From the NCBI RefSeq assembly GCF_026262575.1, contig NZ_JAPKFL010000006.1, forward strand, positions 124,001 to 188,000: a stretch of DNA of 64,000 nucleotides, given 5' to 3'. Each line of letters begins with the position of its first letter. Within the stretch, counting starts at the first letter, position 1. Under the pieces are notes generated by a model. That model was not told the origin of the DNA, ran no database searches, and saw only the letters and a program-made list of their open reading frames with translations. A program made the translations under genes and the position numbers. Positions 39,767 to 50,902 of this stretch are shown here, one piece after another. The stretch is from Streptomyces marinisediminis (lineage in GTDB: Bacteria; Actinomycetota; Actinomycetes; Streptomycetales; Streptomycetaceae).

Positions 39767-40646
39767 TCAGCGGCCGGTGAGGCCGCGGCTGTGCAGGACG
39801 CGGCGTTCGAGCGGGGTGAACAGGGCGGACTCGACCAGCACGCCGACGGCGAGGATCAGCGTGACGGCCGCCAGCACCCGGCTCATCGACTCCGCGGCGG
39901 TGCCCTCGGCCAGCATGCGGCCGATGCCGGGCAGCGGGGTGGCGGTGATGAGCTCGGCCGTCATCAGCGCGCGCCAGCCGAACGTCCACCCCTGCCGCAG
40001 CGCGGAGACCAGACCCGGCAGGGCGGCCGGGAGCAGGACGTGCACCGCGCCGCGCGGTCCGGTGGCGCCCATGGAGCGGCCGGCGCGCAGCAGCAGCGGC
40101 GGCACCTGGCTGATGCCGGCCGCGACGCCGACGGCGATGGACGGCACGGCGCCCAGCAGCACGACGGCGTAGACCGCGCCCTCCGACGGGCCGAGCCCGA
40201 TCACCGCGACCGGGACGAGCGCCGCGGCGGGCAGGGACTGCACCGCCGACAGGATCGGGCCGAGGACGGTGCGCAGCACGGTGACGCGGGTCAGCAGCAC
40301 GCCCAGGGGCACGCCGATCGCGGCGGAGGCGCCGAAGCCGATCAGGCAGCGCAGCACGCTCTGCCCCAGGGCGGGCAGCAGCGTGCCGTCGGCGAGGGAG
40401 TCGCCCAGCGCCCCGGCGACGGCGCCCGGAGCGGGCAGCTCCGCCGACCAGCCGAGCCAGAAGGCGAGTTGCCACAGCACGAGCACGGCGGCCACGGCGA
40501 GCAGCGGCGGCGTCGCCTTGGCCAGCGCCCGCCGGGAGGCGTCCCTGCCCGGCGGCTGGCTCTCCAGCGCGTCGAGCCCGGACGTCATCTCGGTGGACGC
40601 GTCGCCCGGTGGCTCCGGGGGCCCGCCGCCGTCCGCCGGCACCGTG

Positions 40647-40660
<14 letters not shown>
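39767..40660 (-). CDS. ssuC: ABC transporter permease, sulfonate/nitrate/taurine type
   Basis: A 297-residue inner-membrane permease with about six hydrophobic segments after a hydrophilic N-terminus of about 45 residues. The cytoplasmic loop contacting the ATPase reads GATGPRGAVHVLLPAALPGL, the EAA-type motif. Family features include LGDSLADGTLLPAL and LITATPLPGIGRML. It belongs to the SsuC/TauC/NrtB group. The start at 40660 overlaps the end of the ATPase gene by 14 nt. Substrate (sulfonates) is inferred from the cys neighbourhood. Confidence 0.85.
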
Positions 40661-41465
<805 letters not shown>

Positions 41466-41701
41466 GGGTGGGTGTCCTCTCGTCGTGCGCCGCCCCGGAC
41501 GGGCGGCTACGGCAGGTGAGATCGGACGTACGGAGGTGGTGCGGGTGGTGCCGGGCACGGACGCGGCGGGCGCGGGGTCACCGGCGGCATCGCCCGATGC
41601 CGCCCTGGCCGCTGCCGAGCGGGCCGCCGCCGACGCGCACGCCCCGCCGGTCGAAGGTCGGATACGCCCCCGCCGCGCCGGGCACCGTCACCGCCGGCAT
41701 G

Positions 41702-43057
41702 TCAGAAGTCCCAGCCCTCGTCCTCGGCGACCGCCTTGGTCTCCTCGGCGGCCTCCGCGAAGGCGTCGCCGGCCATGCCGGCGGTCAGGGTGGTGCCGTC
41801 GGCCGGGTCGATGAGGAGGAAGGAGCCGGTCCTGCGCGAGTCGGCGTAGGCGTCGACGGGCAGCGGCTCGGCGGTGCGCAGGACGACGCGGCCGATCTCG
41901 TTGGCCTCCAGCAGCCCGGGCCGGGGGTGCTGGGAGAGGTCGTCGAGCGTCAGCCGGGAGGGGATCTGCTTGACGATGGCCTTGACGGTGCGCGTGGTGT
42001 GCTTGAGCAGCACCCGCTGGTCCACGGTCAGCGGGGTGTCGTGCAGGTGGCACACGGTGGCCGTCAGGTCCTGGCTGGGGGTGACGGTGGCGTCCGCCGG
42101 CGCGATGACGTCACCGCGGGAGATGTCCAGGTCGTCGGCGAGGCGCAGGGTGACCGACTGCGGCGCCCAGGCGACGTCCACGGACTGGCCCAGCGCGTCG
42201 ATGGCCTCGATCGTGGAGGCGCGCCCGGAGGGCAGCACGGTGACGGCCTGCCCGACGCGCAGCACACCGGAGGCGAGCTGGCCGGCGTACCCGCGGTAGT
42301 CGGGCAGCTCGGCGGTCTGCGGGCGGATCACGTACTGCACGGGGAAGCGGGCCACGTCGCCGGTGGGGTCGTGGGTGACCGGGACCGTCTCCAGGTGTTC
42401 CAGCACGGTCGGGCCGCCGTACCAGTCCATGGTCGCCGAGGCGGTGACGACGTTGTCGCCCCTCAGCGCGGAGATGGGGATCGCGGTGATCTCCGGGACG
42501 CCCAGCGAGGCGGCGTAGGCGGTGAACTCCTCGGCGATCGCGGCGAAGACGGGCTCGGCGTAGTCCACCAGGTCCATCTTGTTCACGGCCAGCACCACGT
42601 GCGGGACGCGCAGCAGGGCGGCGACGGCGGCGTGCCGCCGGGTCTGCTCGACGACGCCGTTGCGCGCGTCGACCAGCACCACGGCCAGCTCGGCGGTCGA
42701 GGCGCCGGTGACCATGTTGCGGGTGTACTGCACGTGGCCGGGGGTGTCGGCGAGGATGAAGCGCCGCCGGGGCGTGGCGAAGTAGCGGTAGGCGACGTCG
42801 ATGGTGATGCCCTGCTCGCGCTCGGCGCGCAGCCCGTCGGTCAGGAGCGCGAGGTCGGGGGCCTCCTGTCCGCGGTTGCGGGAGGCGTGTTCGACGGCCT
42901 CCAACTGGTCGGCCAGGACGGACTTGGAGTCGTGCAGCAGCCGGCCGACGAGGGTGGACTTGCCGTCGTCCACGCTGCCGGCGGTGGCGAACCGCAGCAG
43001 CGAGCTCGACGACAGGCCGGCGACGTCGTCGGCGGTGGGGTGGGTGGCCTGGCTCAT
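41702..43057 (-). CDS. cysN: Sulfate adenylyltransferase subunit 1 (GTPase)
   Basis: A 451-residue elongation-factor-like GTPase that drives the ATP sulfurylase reaction, making adenosine 5'-phosphosulfate (APS) with CysD. GTPase motifs: GSVDDGKSTLVGRLL near residue 28, DTPGHVQYTRNMVTGAS near 100, NKMDLVDY near 157. Beta-barrel domains follow (DYRGYAGQLASGVLRVGQ). There is no C-terminal APS kinase domain; that activity is in the separate cysC. The ATG overlaps the cysD stop (TGATG). Confidence 0.95.
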   Translation of the reverse strand: MSQATHPTADDVAGLSSSSLLRFATAGSVDDGKSTLVGRLLHDSKSVLADQLEAVEHASRNRGQEAPDLALLTDGLRAEREQGITIDVAYRYFATPRRRFILADTPGHVQYTRNMVTGASTAELAVVLVDARNGVVEQTRRHAAVAALLRVPHVVLAVNKMDLVDYAEPVFAAIAEEFTAYAASLGVPEITAIPISALRGDNVVTASATMDWYGGPTVLEHLETVPVTHDPTGDVARFPVQYVIRPQTAELPDYRGYAGQLASGVLRVGQAVTVLPSGRASTIEAIDALGQSVDVAWAPQSVTLRLADDLDISRGDVIAPADATVTPSQDLTATVCHLHDTPLTVDQRVLLKHTTRTVKAIVKQIPSRLTLDDLSQHPRPGLLEANEIGRVVLRTAEPLPVDAYADSRRTGSFLLIDPADGTTLTAGMAGDAFAEAAEETKAVAEDEGWDF

Positions 43058-43998
43058 CAGAAGTATCCCTCGCGCTTGCGGTCCTCCATGGCGGCCTCCG
43101 ACAGCTTGTCGTCGGCCCGGGTGGCCCCGCGTTCGGTCAGCCGGGACGCGGCGATCTCGGTGATGACCTTCTCGATGGTGTCGGCGCCGGAGTCGACGGC
43201 GCCGGTGCAGGACATGTCGCCGACGGTGCGGTAGCGCACGCGGCGGGTCTCCACGCGCTCGCCCTCCTTGGGCCCGCCCCACTCGCCCGGGGCCAGCCAC
43301 ATGCCGTTGCGGGCGAACACCTCGCGCTCGTGGGCGTAGTAGATGGCCGGCAGCTCGATCTTCTCCCGGGCGATGTACTGCCACACGTCCAGCTCGGTCC
43401 AGTTGGACAGCGGGAAGACGCGCACGTGCTCACCCGGGGCGTGCCGGCCGTTGTAGAGCTGCCACAGCTCCGGGCGCTGGCGGCGCGGGTCCCAGCCGCC
43501 GAACTCGTCGCGCAGCGAGAACACCCGCTCCTTGGCGCGGGCCTTCTCCTCGTCCCGGCGGCCGCCGCCGAAGACGGCGTCGAACCGGTTGGCCTCGATG
43601 GCGTGCAGCAGCGGCACCGTCTGCAGCGGGTTGCGGGTGCCGTCGGGGCGCTCGCGCAGCTCGCCGCGGTCGATGAACTCCTGCACCGAGGCGACGTGCA
43701 GCCGCAGCCCGTGCTCGGCCACCGTGCGGTCGCGGTAGTGGAGGACCTCGGGGAAGTTGTGCCCGGTGTCCACGTGCAGCAGCGCGAACGGCACCGGCGC
43801 GGGCGCGAACGCCTTGAGCGCCAGGTGCAGCATGACGATGGAGTCCTTGCCGCCGGAGAAGAGGATCACCGGGCGTTCGAACTCGCCGGCCACCTCGCGG
43901 AAGATGTGGACGGCCTCCGACTCCAGGGTGTCCAGGTGGCTCAGGGCGTACGGGCTGTCGGCCGCCTCGGTGGTGGCTGCCGTGGCCGCGGGCGTCAT
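43057..43998 (-). CDS. cysD: Sulfate adenylyltransferase subunit 2
   Basis: A 313-residue PP-loop adenylyltransferase, the catalytic partner of CysN. The pyrophosphate-binding motif is VILFSGGKDSIVMLHLAL near residue 47, followed by LLHVDTGHNFPEVLHYRD. The C-terminal block contains FGGGRRDEEKARAKERVFS and PLSNWTELDVWQYI. ATG 43998 overlaps the cysC stop by 4 nt (ATGA), so all three genes are coupled. Confidence 0.96.
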   Translation of the reverse strand: MTPAATAATTEAADSPYALSHLDTLESEAVHIFREVAGEFERPVILFSGGKDSIVMLHLALKAFAPAPVPFALLHVDTGHNFPEVLHYRDRTVAEHGLRLHVASVQEFIDRGELRERPDGTRNPLQTVPLLHAIEANRFDAVFGGGRRDEEKARAKERVFSLRDEFGGWDPRRQRPELWQLYNGRHAPGEHVRVFPLSNWTELDVWQYIAREKIELPAIYYAHEREVFARNGMWLAPGEWGGPKEGERVETRRVRYRTVGDMSCTGAVDSGADTIEKVITEIAASRLTERGATRADDKLSEAAMEDRKREGYF

Positions 43999-44543
43999 GC
44001 CAGTCCCCTCTCGGTCAGCAGCGCGTGCAGCGCCGCCGCGGACTCCTCGATGCTCTGTTCGTGCGCCGCGATCCGCAGGTCCGGGGCGGCGGGCGCCTCG
44101 TAGGGGTCGTCGACGCCGGTGAGGCCGGAGAGCTCCCCGGCCGCCTGCTTGGCGTACAGGCCCTTCACGTCCCGCGTCGAGCACACCTCGACGGGGGTGG
44201 CCACGTGCACCTCCAGGTACGGCGTGCCCTCGCGCTCGTGGCGCTTGCGCACCGCCTCGCGGTTGTCGGCGAACGGGGCGATGACCGGCACCAGCACCGT
44301 CACGCCGTTGGACGCCAGCAGCTCGGCGACGAAGCCGATGCGCTGCACGTTGGTGTGCCGGTCCTCCCGGGAGAAGCCGAGCCCGGCGGAGAGGAACTCG
44401 CGGACCTCGTCGCCGTCGAGCACCTCCACCCGCCGCCCCGTGCCGCCCAGCCGCTCGGCCAGGGCCCGTGCGATCGTCGTCTTGCCCGCGCTGGGCAGCC
44501 CGGTCAGCCACACCGTGGCGCCCCGGTCGCTTCCCTCGCCCAT
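43995..44543 (-). CDS. cysC: Adenylyl-sulfate kinase
   Basis: A 182-residue P-loop kinase that phosphorylates APS to PAPS. Walker A is WLTGLPSAGKTTIARAL near residue 15. LDGDEVREFLSAGLGFSRED and RIGFVAELLASNGVTVLVPV are the APS-binding segments, then VHVATPVEVCSTRDVKGLY. ATG 44543 has GAGGAG about 5 nt upstream on the minus strand; an in-frame ATG at 44570 would add 9 residues and is less well supported. It sits between cysH and cysD. Confidence 0.93.
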   Translation of the reverse strand: MGEGSDRGATVWLTGLPSAGKTTIARALAERLGGTGRRVEVLDGDEVREFLSAGLGFSREDRHTNVQRIGFVAELLASNGVTVLVPVIAPFADNREAVRKRHEREGTPYLEVHVATPVEVCSTRDVKGLYAKQAAGELSGLTGVDDPYEAPAAPDLRIAAHEQSIEESAAALHALLTERGLA

Positions 44544-44584
44544 CTGCGCTCCTCGCGTCCCGTCGCTCATCAACCGCCCGTCCC

Positions 44585-45277
44585 TCAGCCGTGCAGTCCG
44601 CACTCGGTCTTGCCGCGCCCGGCCCAGCGGCCGGCCCGCGCGTCCTCACCGGCCAGCACCCGGCGGGTGCACGGCGCGCAGCCGACGGAGGCGTAGCCGT
44701 CCTCCAGCAGCGGGTTGGTGAGCACGCCGTGCTCGATCACGTAGGCGTCGACGTCGTCCTGCGTCCAGCGCGCGATCGGCGAGACCTTGACCTTCTGCCG
44801 CTTCTCGTCCCAGCCCACGACCGGGGTGTTCGCCCGCGTCGGGGACTCGTCGCGGCGCAGCCCGGTGGCCCAGGCGTCGTAGTCGCGCAGGCCCTGCTCC
44901 AGCGGCGCCACCTTGCGCAGCGCGCAGCACAGGTCGGGGTCGCGCTCGTGCAGCTTCGGGCCGTACTCGGCGTCCTGCTCGGCGACCGTCTGCCGCGGCG
45001 TCAGCGTGATGACGTTGACGTCCAGCACGGCGTCGACGGCGTCGCGGGTGCCGATCGTCTCCGGGAAGTGGTAGCCGGTGTCCAGGAACACCACGTCCAC
45101 GCCCGGCCGGGCCCGGGAGGCCAGGTGGGCCACGACGGCGTCCTCCATCGAGGAGGTGACGCAGAAGCGGTCGCCGAAGGTGTCGGCGGCCCAGCGCAGG
45201 ATGTCCAGCGCGTCGGCGTCCTCCAGTTCGCGTCCGGCGCGCTCGGCCAGCGCCCGCAGGTCGGTCGCGGTGGTCAT
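44585..45277 (-). CDS. cysH: APS/PAPS reductase (phosphoadenylylsulfate reductase family)
   Basis: A 230-residue thioredoxin-dependent reductase that produces sulfite. FCVTSSMEDAVVAHLASRA is the PP-loop-like start, FLDTGYHFPET follows, and the catalytic cysteine is in the C-terminal ECGLH. It also has the cysteine pairs DLCCALRK and GCAPCTRR, which in this family hold a [4Fe-4S] cluster and usually mark APS-using enzymes rather than PAPS-specific ones. ATG 45277 overlaps the stop of the upstream zinc-ribbon gene by 4 nt. Confidence 0.94.
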   Translation of the reverse strand: MTTATDLRALAERAGRELEDADALDILRWAADTFGDRFCVTSSMEDAVVAHLASRARPGVDVVFLDTGYHFPETIGTRDAVDAVLDVNVITLTPRQTVAEQDAEYGPKLHERDPDLCCALRKVAPLEQGLRDYDAWATGLRRDESPTRANTPVVGWDEKRQKVKVSPIARWTQDDVDAYVIEHGVLTNPLLEDGYASVGCAPCTRRVLAGEDARAGRWAGRGKTECGLHG

Positions 45278-45470
45278 GCCCTTCCCCCTTCGCTGTGGTC
45301 GGGACGCCGGGCGTCCCCCGTGCGGTGGAACCCGCGGGCCAGCAGGCCGAGGAAGGAGAGCGTGAACGCCCGGTTGCACGCACCGCACTCCCAGGCGCCG
45401 TGCCCCTCCTCGTTCGGCCGCAGGTCCTCGTCCCCGCAGTACGGGCAGTAGAACGGCGCGGCGCGCTCGC

Positions 45471-45474
<4 letters not shown>
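45274..45474 (-). CDS. Small zinc-ribbon-like protein between sirA and cysH
   Basis: A 66-residue protein with two Cys-x-x-Cys knuckles, FYCPYCGDEDL and WECGACNRAFTL, spaced about 20 residues apart as in a zinc ribbon or rubredoxin-like fold. The remainder is short and basic. It overlaps sirA (ATGA) upstream and cysH downstream by 4 nt each, so it is translated as part of the operon. A homologue is found in the same place in other Streptomyces (cf. SCO6101, from memory). A role in electron transfer or assembly for CysH or SirA is possible but unproven. Confidence 0.88.
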
Positions 45475-47165
<1,691 letters not shown>

Positions 47166-47205
47166 GGTGGCAGGTCCTTAGGGGCTGACGGGCGGACTGG
47201 GGTCA

Positions 47206-47246
47206 CCTCCCGTGCGGGAGGCCGCCGGGGCGCCCGCGTGCGGGCG
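47206..47246 (-). promoter_or_regulatory. Hairpins in the sirA 5' leader, possible attenuator
   Basis: Two perfect short hairpins lie between the leader-peptide stop and sirA. CCTCCC-GTGC-GGGAGG is at 47206-47221 and CGCCCGC-GT-GCGGGCG at 47231-47246. They could act as terminator or ribosome-shielding structures that respond to translation of the leader peptide. Confidence 0.5.
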
Positions 47247-47363
47247 TCCGGGCACGACGGCACACGGCCTCGCGGCCGCGTGGCGGGGGTTCGGGGGGGG
47301 GTGCGGCCGCCGCCCGCGTCGGCGGGGGCGGCGTACGTCGGCGTGGCGTTGGTGCTGTGACTG

Positions 47364-47447
47364 TCAGCCCGCCGGACAGATGGCGCTGGACATGCGACCG
47401 AGGTCGACGTGGCGCCGACTCACCAAGGCGTTCCCAGCTCTGGACAT
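47364..47447 (-). CDS. Cysteine-type leader peptide upstream of sirA
   Basis: A 27-codon ORF on the minus strand, from ATG 47445-47447 to TGA 47364-47366. It contains LVSRRHVDLGRMSSAIC and ends in CPAG. The R-x-H-x-D-L-x-R-x-x-S-x-x-C pattern is that of the Streptomyces putative leader peptides found before sulfur genes, in which a near-terminal cysteine codon is thought to sense cysteinyl-tRNA supply. No Shine-Dalgarno is visible. The ORF is in a different frame from longer open stretches here. Mechanism in this organism is inference. Confidence 0.82.
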   Translation of the reverse strand: MSRAGNALVSRRHVDLGRMSSAICPAG

Positions 47448-47580
47448 GGGCAGAAGCGTGGCACGCGGTGGGAGACTCAGTCCACCGTAATCCAGAGTGC
47501 GGACATTCGCGTCCCACTCTACGGACAGGTGTGGCGCGCGTCACACCCGGGTGTCCGGGTGGGGGAGGTTTACCGGCTGC

Positions 47581-48234
47581 TCAGCGGTCGTGCGGACCGT
47601 GGGCCCCCGGCCACGGCCCGGGAGGCGGAACGTGGGGCTCCCTTTCGGTCCTGGTGGCGAAGACGCGGAAGCCGTGCCGCCGGTAGGTGTGCAGGGCGTG
47701 CGGACCGTCCTGGGAGCAGGTGTGCAGCCACACCCGCCGGGTCGGCTCCCGGTGCGGCCAGCGAAGGGCCAGGTCCCAGGCGCGGGCGGTGCCCGCGGTC
47801 AGCAGCCGCCCGCCGATGCCGCGGCCGCGGAAGGCCGGGAGCAGGCCGAAGTAGCTGATCTCCACGACGCCCTCGGGCTGGGCGTCCAGCTCCATGAAGC
47901 CCGCCGGGGTGCCGCGTTCCCACGCCACCCACGTCTCGGTGCCCGGCCGCTCCAGAAACGCCTGCCAGCGGGCGCGGTCCCAGCCGAGCCGGTCCGTCCA
48001 GGTGACGTCGCCGCCCACGGCCGTGTAGAGGAACCGGCTGAACTCCGGGCTGGGCACCTCGGCCCGCTCGATCCGCACTCCGGGACGGGTGTCCACTCCG
48101 TGGACTGGGGTGAGGTCGTGCGGTGACGTCTGCTCCAGCGACCAGGTGGTGACGCTGACGGTGCCGGGGGCGTCGGTCGCGTCGGTGGGGGCGGTGGGGG
48201 CGGCGGTGGCGGCGGGGTCGGGGAAGCCGTGCAT
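47581..48234 (-). CDS. GNAT family N-acetyltransferase
   Basis: A 217-residue acetyltransferase. After a Thr/Ala/Pro-rich N-terminus of about 35 residues, the GNAT core starts at FSRFLYTAVGGDVTWTDRL. The acetyl-CoA loop is YFGLLPAFRGRGIGGRLL (motif A, about residue 140), and HTCSQDGPHALHTYRRHGF is motif B. The substrate is unknown. ATG 48234 is the usual start region, with a weak ribosome-binding site; later in-frame starts are possible. It ends 133 bp upstream of the sirA leader peptide and is transcribed in the same direction, towards the cys operon. Confidence 0.85.
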   Translation of the reverse strand: MHGFPDPAATAAPTAPTDATDAPGTVSVTTWSLEQTSPHDLTPVHGVDTRPGVRIERAEVPSPEFSRFLYTAVGGDVTWTDRLGWDRARWQAFLERPGTETWVAWERGTPAGFMELDAQPEGVVEISYFGLLPAFRGRGIGGRLLTAGTARAWDLALRWPHREPTRRVWLHTCSQDGPHALHTYRRHGFRVFATRTEREPHVPPPGPWPGAHGPHDR

Positions 48235-48501
48235 GCCGCCATCCCACCACACCCGCCGCGCGCCCCGGCGCGGCCCACCGCACCCCCCGCCGGCCCGTCC
48301 GCCGCCCGCCGCGCCCCGCCCGCCGCCGGTCCCGCGCCGCCCGCCCGCGATCCCCACCCCGCCGGGCGCCCGGTCCCGGTGCCGTGCCGGTCCGTCCGGG
48401 CGTTCCCGTCCGCGCCGGTGCTCCGTGTGGTGCGATGACTTTCCGGCGGCGCGCACGTCTGTCCCGCCGTAGCCCTTCGGTGAGGAGAGAGGAACGGACC
48501 C

Positions 48502-49098
48502 ATGCGCATCGTGATCGTGGACTTCATGAGCCTGGACGGCGTCGTGCAGGCCCCCGGCGGCCCGGAAGAGGACACCGACGGCGGCTTCGCGCACGGTGGC
48601 TGGACGGGGCCGTTCTTCGACGACCAGGTCGTCGGCGGCGCCTTCGACGAGACGCTGGGCGACGCCGAGGCCCTGCTGTTCGGCCGGCGCACCTGGGCGA
48701 CGATGGCCGCGGCCTGGCCGGAGCGGGCCGGCGACCCGTTCGCCGACCGGATGAACGCGCTGCCCAAGTACGTCGTCTCCAGCACTCTGGACGAGGCCGG
48801 GCCGACGTGGCGGAACACCACCGTGATCCCCGGGGCCGGGGCCGTCGCCCGGGTGCGGGAGCTGCGCGCCGCCGAGGGCGGGGACCTGGTGGTCATGGGC
48901 AGCTCCGCCCTCGCGCGCACGCTGCTCGCCGAGGACCTGGTGGACGAGATGCGGCTGCTGGTCATGCCGGTGCTGCTCGGCGGGGGCAAGCGGATCTTCC
49001 CCGAGGACGGGGCCTTGCGCACCCTGGAACTGGTCTCCACCGCCGCCAACGCGGCCGGGACCCTGGTGTGCGTCTACCGCCCGGCCGCCCGGGGGTGA
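48502..49098 (+). CDS. Dihydrofolate reductase family protein (RibD-C fold)
   Basis: A 198-residue reductase-fold protein. VIVDFMSLDGVVQAPGGPEE is the substrate-binding start, ALLFGRRTWATMAAAWP the NADPH-binding arginine region, and VVMGSSALARTLLAEDLVDE the glycine loop and helix. The LLGGGKRIFP ending is typical of the YyaP/YwjB-type group. Real folate activity is not implied. ATG 48502 is preceded by a strong GAGGAGAGAGGA. It stands alone. Confidence 0.88.
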   Translation: MRIVIVDFMSLDGVVQAPGGPEEDTDGGFAHGGWTGPFFDDQVVGGAFDETLGDAEALLFGRRTWATMAAAWPERAGDPFADRMNALPKYVVSSTLDEAGPTWRNTTVIPGAGAVARVRELRAAEGGDLVVMGSSALARTLLAEDLVDEMRLLVMPVLLGGGKRIFPEDGALRTLELVSTAANAAGTLVCVYRPAARG

Positions 49099-49168
49099 GC
49101 CGGCCGGTGAGCGCCGCGCGGGCGCCGGGGCCGCGCGGTCACGCCGGTCGCGGCACCGGCGCGGGCGC

Positions 49169-50827
49169 TCACCGGTCCACCGCCGCGCGGGCGACGACCG
49201 ACCGCAGGTCGAGAGCGGCCGGCAGCGTGCCGAACGCCGCCCCCCAGTCGCCGCCCAGCCGGGAGGCGCAGAACGCGTCGGCCACGGCGGGCGGCGCGTG
49301 GCGCACCAGCAGCGCGCCCTGGAGGACCAGCGCCAGCCGCTCCACCAGGCGCCGGGCGCGGGCCTGCGCGCCGTCGAGGTCGGCGAGCTCGACGAGCAGC
49401 TCCCCCACGGCCGCGTCCAGCCGGCGGTCCGCGCCGCGCGCCGCGCCCACTTCGCCCAGGTACGCGTCCAGCGCCCCGGGCTCGCGCCGCAGCGCCCGCA
49501 GCACGTCCAGCGCCTGGACGTTGCCCGACCCCTCCCAGATGGAGTTCAGCGGCGCCTCCCGCAGCAGCCGGGGCATGCCGGACTCCTCCACGTAGCCGTT
49601 GCCGCCCAGGCACTCCAGCGCCTCGCCGACCGCCGGGGCGCACCGCTTGGTCACCCAGTACTTCGCCGCGGGCACCGCCAGCCGCAGCAGCAGCCGCTCA
49701 CCCGGCGCGCCCGCCTCCGCCGCGTCGTAGGCGGCCGCCAGCCGCAGCCCGAGTGCGGTGGCCGCCTCCGACTCCAGCGCCAGGTCCGCCAGCACGGTGC
49801 GCATCAGCGGCTGGTCCACCAGCGGCCCGCCGAACGCCGACCGGTGCGTGGTGTGGTGGACGGCCTGCGCCACCGCCTGCCGCATGAGCGCGGCCGAGCC
49901 GAGCACGCAGTCCAGCCGGGTCGCGGCGACCATCTCGATGATCGTGGCCACCCCGCGGCCCTCGTCGCCCACGCGCCGGGCGACGGTGGAGCCGTCGAAC
50001 TCCACCTCGGCCGAGGCGTTGGAGCGGTTGCCCAGCTTGTCCTTCAGCCGCTGGATGAGGAAGGTGTTGCGGGTGCCGTCCGCGAGGACGCGCGGCACCA
50101 GGAAGCACGTCGGACCGCCGGGCGCCCGCGCGAGCACCAGGAAGACGTCCGACATGGGCGCCGAGCAGAACCACTTGTGCCCGGTGAGCGCGTAGCAGCC
50201 CTCCTCGGCCAGCGGTTCGGCGCGCGTGGTGCCCGCCCGCACGTCCGAGCCGCCCTGCTTCTCGGTCATGCCCATCCCGGCGAGCGCCCCGCCCTTGTCG
50301 CCGGCCGGGCGCAGGCCCGGGGCGTAGGCGCGCGAGGTCAGCAGCGGCTCCCACACCGCGGCCACCGCCGGTTCGGCGCGCAGCGCGGGCACCGCCGCGT
50401 GCGTCATGGACACCGGGCAGCCGTGCCCGGCCTCCGCCTGGCTCCACACCAGGAAGCCCGCCGCCCGCCGCAGGTGTCCCTCCGGTCGCGACCAGGCGTC
50501 GGTGAGCCCGGCCGCCACCGCCTGCCGCAGCAGGTCGTGCCAGGCCGGGTGGAAGTCCACCTCGTCCACCCGGTGCCCGTAGCGGTCGTGCGTGCGCAGC
50601 CGAGGCGGGTGCTCGTTGGCCAGCGCGCCCGCCTCGCGGACCGGCGCCGATCCGGCCGCCCGGCCCAGCGCGGCCAGCTCCGCGTGGACCTCGGCCGCCC
50701 GCTCGGGCGCGACGTGCCGGGCCACGGCCTCGGTGAGCGCGGCGTCGGTGGTGTAGACGTCGTAGTCCACCAGCGGCGGCGGCTGGTTGGTGACGGCGTG
50801 CGTGGCGTGCGGCGTCGGCGAGGGCAT
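49169..50827 (-). CDS. Acyl-CoA dehydrogenase, AidB-like
   Basis: A 552-residue flavoprotein of the AidB branch of acyl-CoA dehydrogenases, which is longer than the usual 380-400 residues. The FAD region is GMGMTEKQGGSDVRAGTT and HKWFCSAPMSDVFLVLAR, then DKLGNRSNASAEVEFDG. In the C-terminal helical domain ECLGGNGYVEESGMPRLLRE and NSIWEGSGNVQALDVLRAL are diagnostic of AidB. E. coli AidB belongs to the adaptive response to alkylation; the AdaA-AlkA fusion gene lies 5 kb away. ATG 50827. Confidence 0.9.
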   Translation of the reverse strand: MPSPTPHATHAVTNQPPPLVDYDVYTTDAALTEAVARHVAPERAAEVHAELAALGRAAGSAPVREAGALANEHPPRLRTHDRYGHRVDEVDFHPAWHDLLRQAVAAGLTDAWSRPEGHLRRAAGFLVWSQAEAGHGCPVSMTHAAVPALRAEPAVAAVWEPLLTSRAYAPGLRPAGDKGGALAGMGMTEKQGGSDVRAGTTRAEPLAEEGCYALTGHKWFCSAPMSDVFLVLARAPGGPTCFLVPRVLADGTRNTFLIQRLKDKLGNRSNASAEVEFDGSTVARRVGDEGRGVATIIEMVAATRLDCVLGSAALMRQAVAQAVHHTTHRSAFGGPLVDQPLMRTVLADLALESEAATALGLRLAAAYDAAEAGAPGERLLLRLAVPAAKYWVTKRCAPAVGEALECLGGNGYVEESGMPRLLREAPLNSIWEGSGNVQALDVLRALRREPGALDAYLGEVGAARGADRRLDAAVGELLVELADLDGAQARARRLVERLALVLQGALLVRHAPPAVADAFCASRLGGDWGAAFGTLPAALDLRSVVARAAVDR

Positions 50828-50902
50828 GGGCCCACCGTAGGGCCGGGGCCGCCGGGCGTCACCGGTGCGTGGCGCGGGCCCGGGGCCGGATACGTTGGGC
50901 GG

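Noticed and set aside
47203..47544. A 113-codon minus-strand ORF over the sirA leader region
   Set aside because: It is rich in Pro/Arg/Thr and ignores the conserved 27-codon leader peptide, which lies in a different frame and matches a known pattern.
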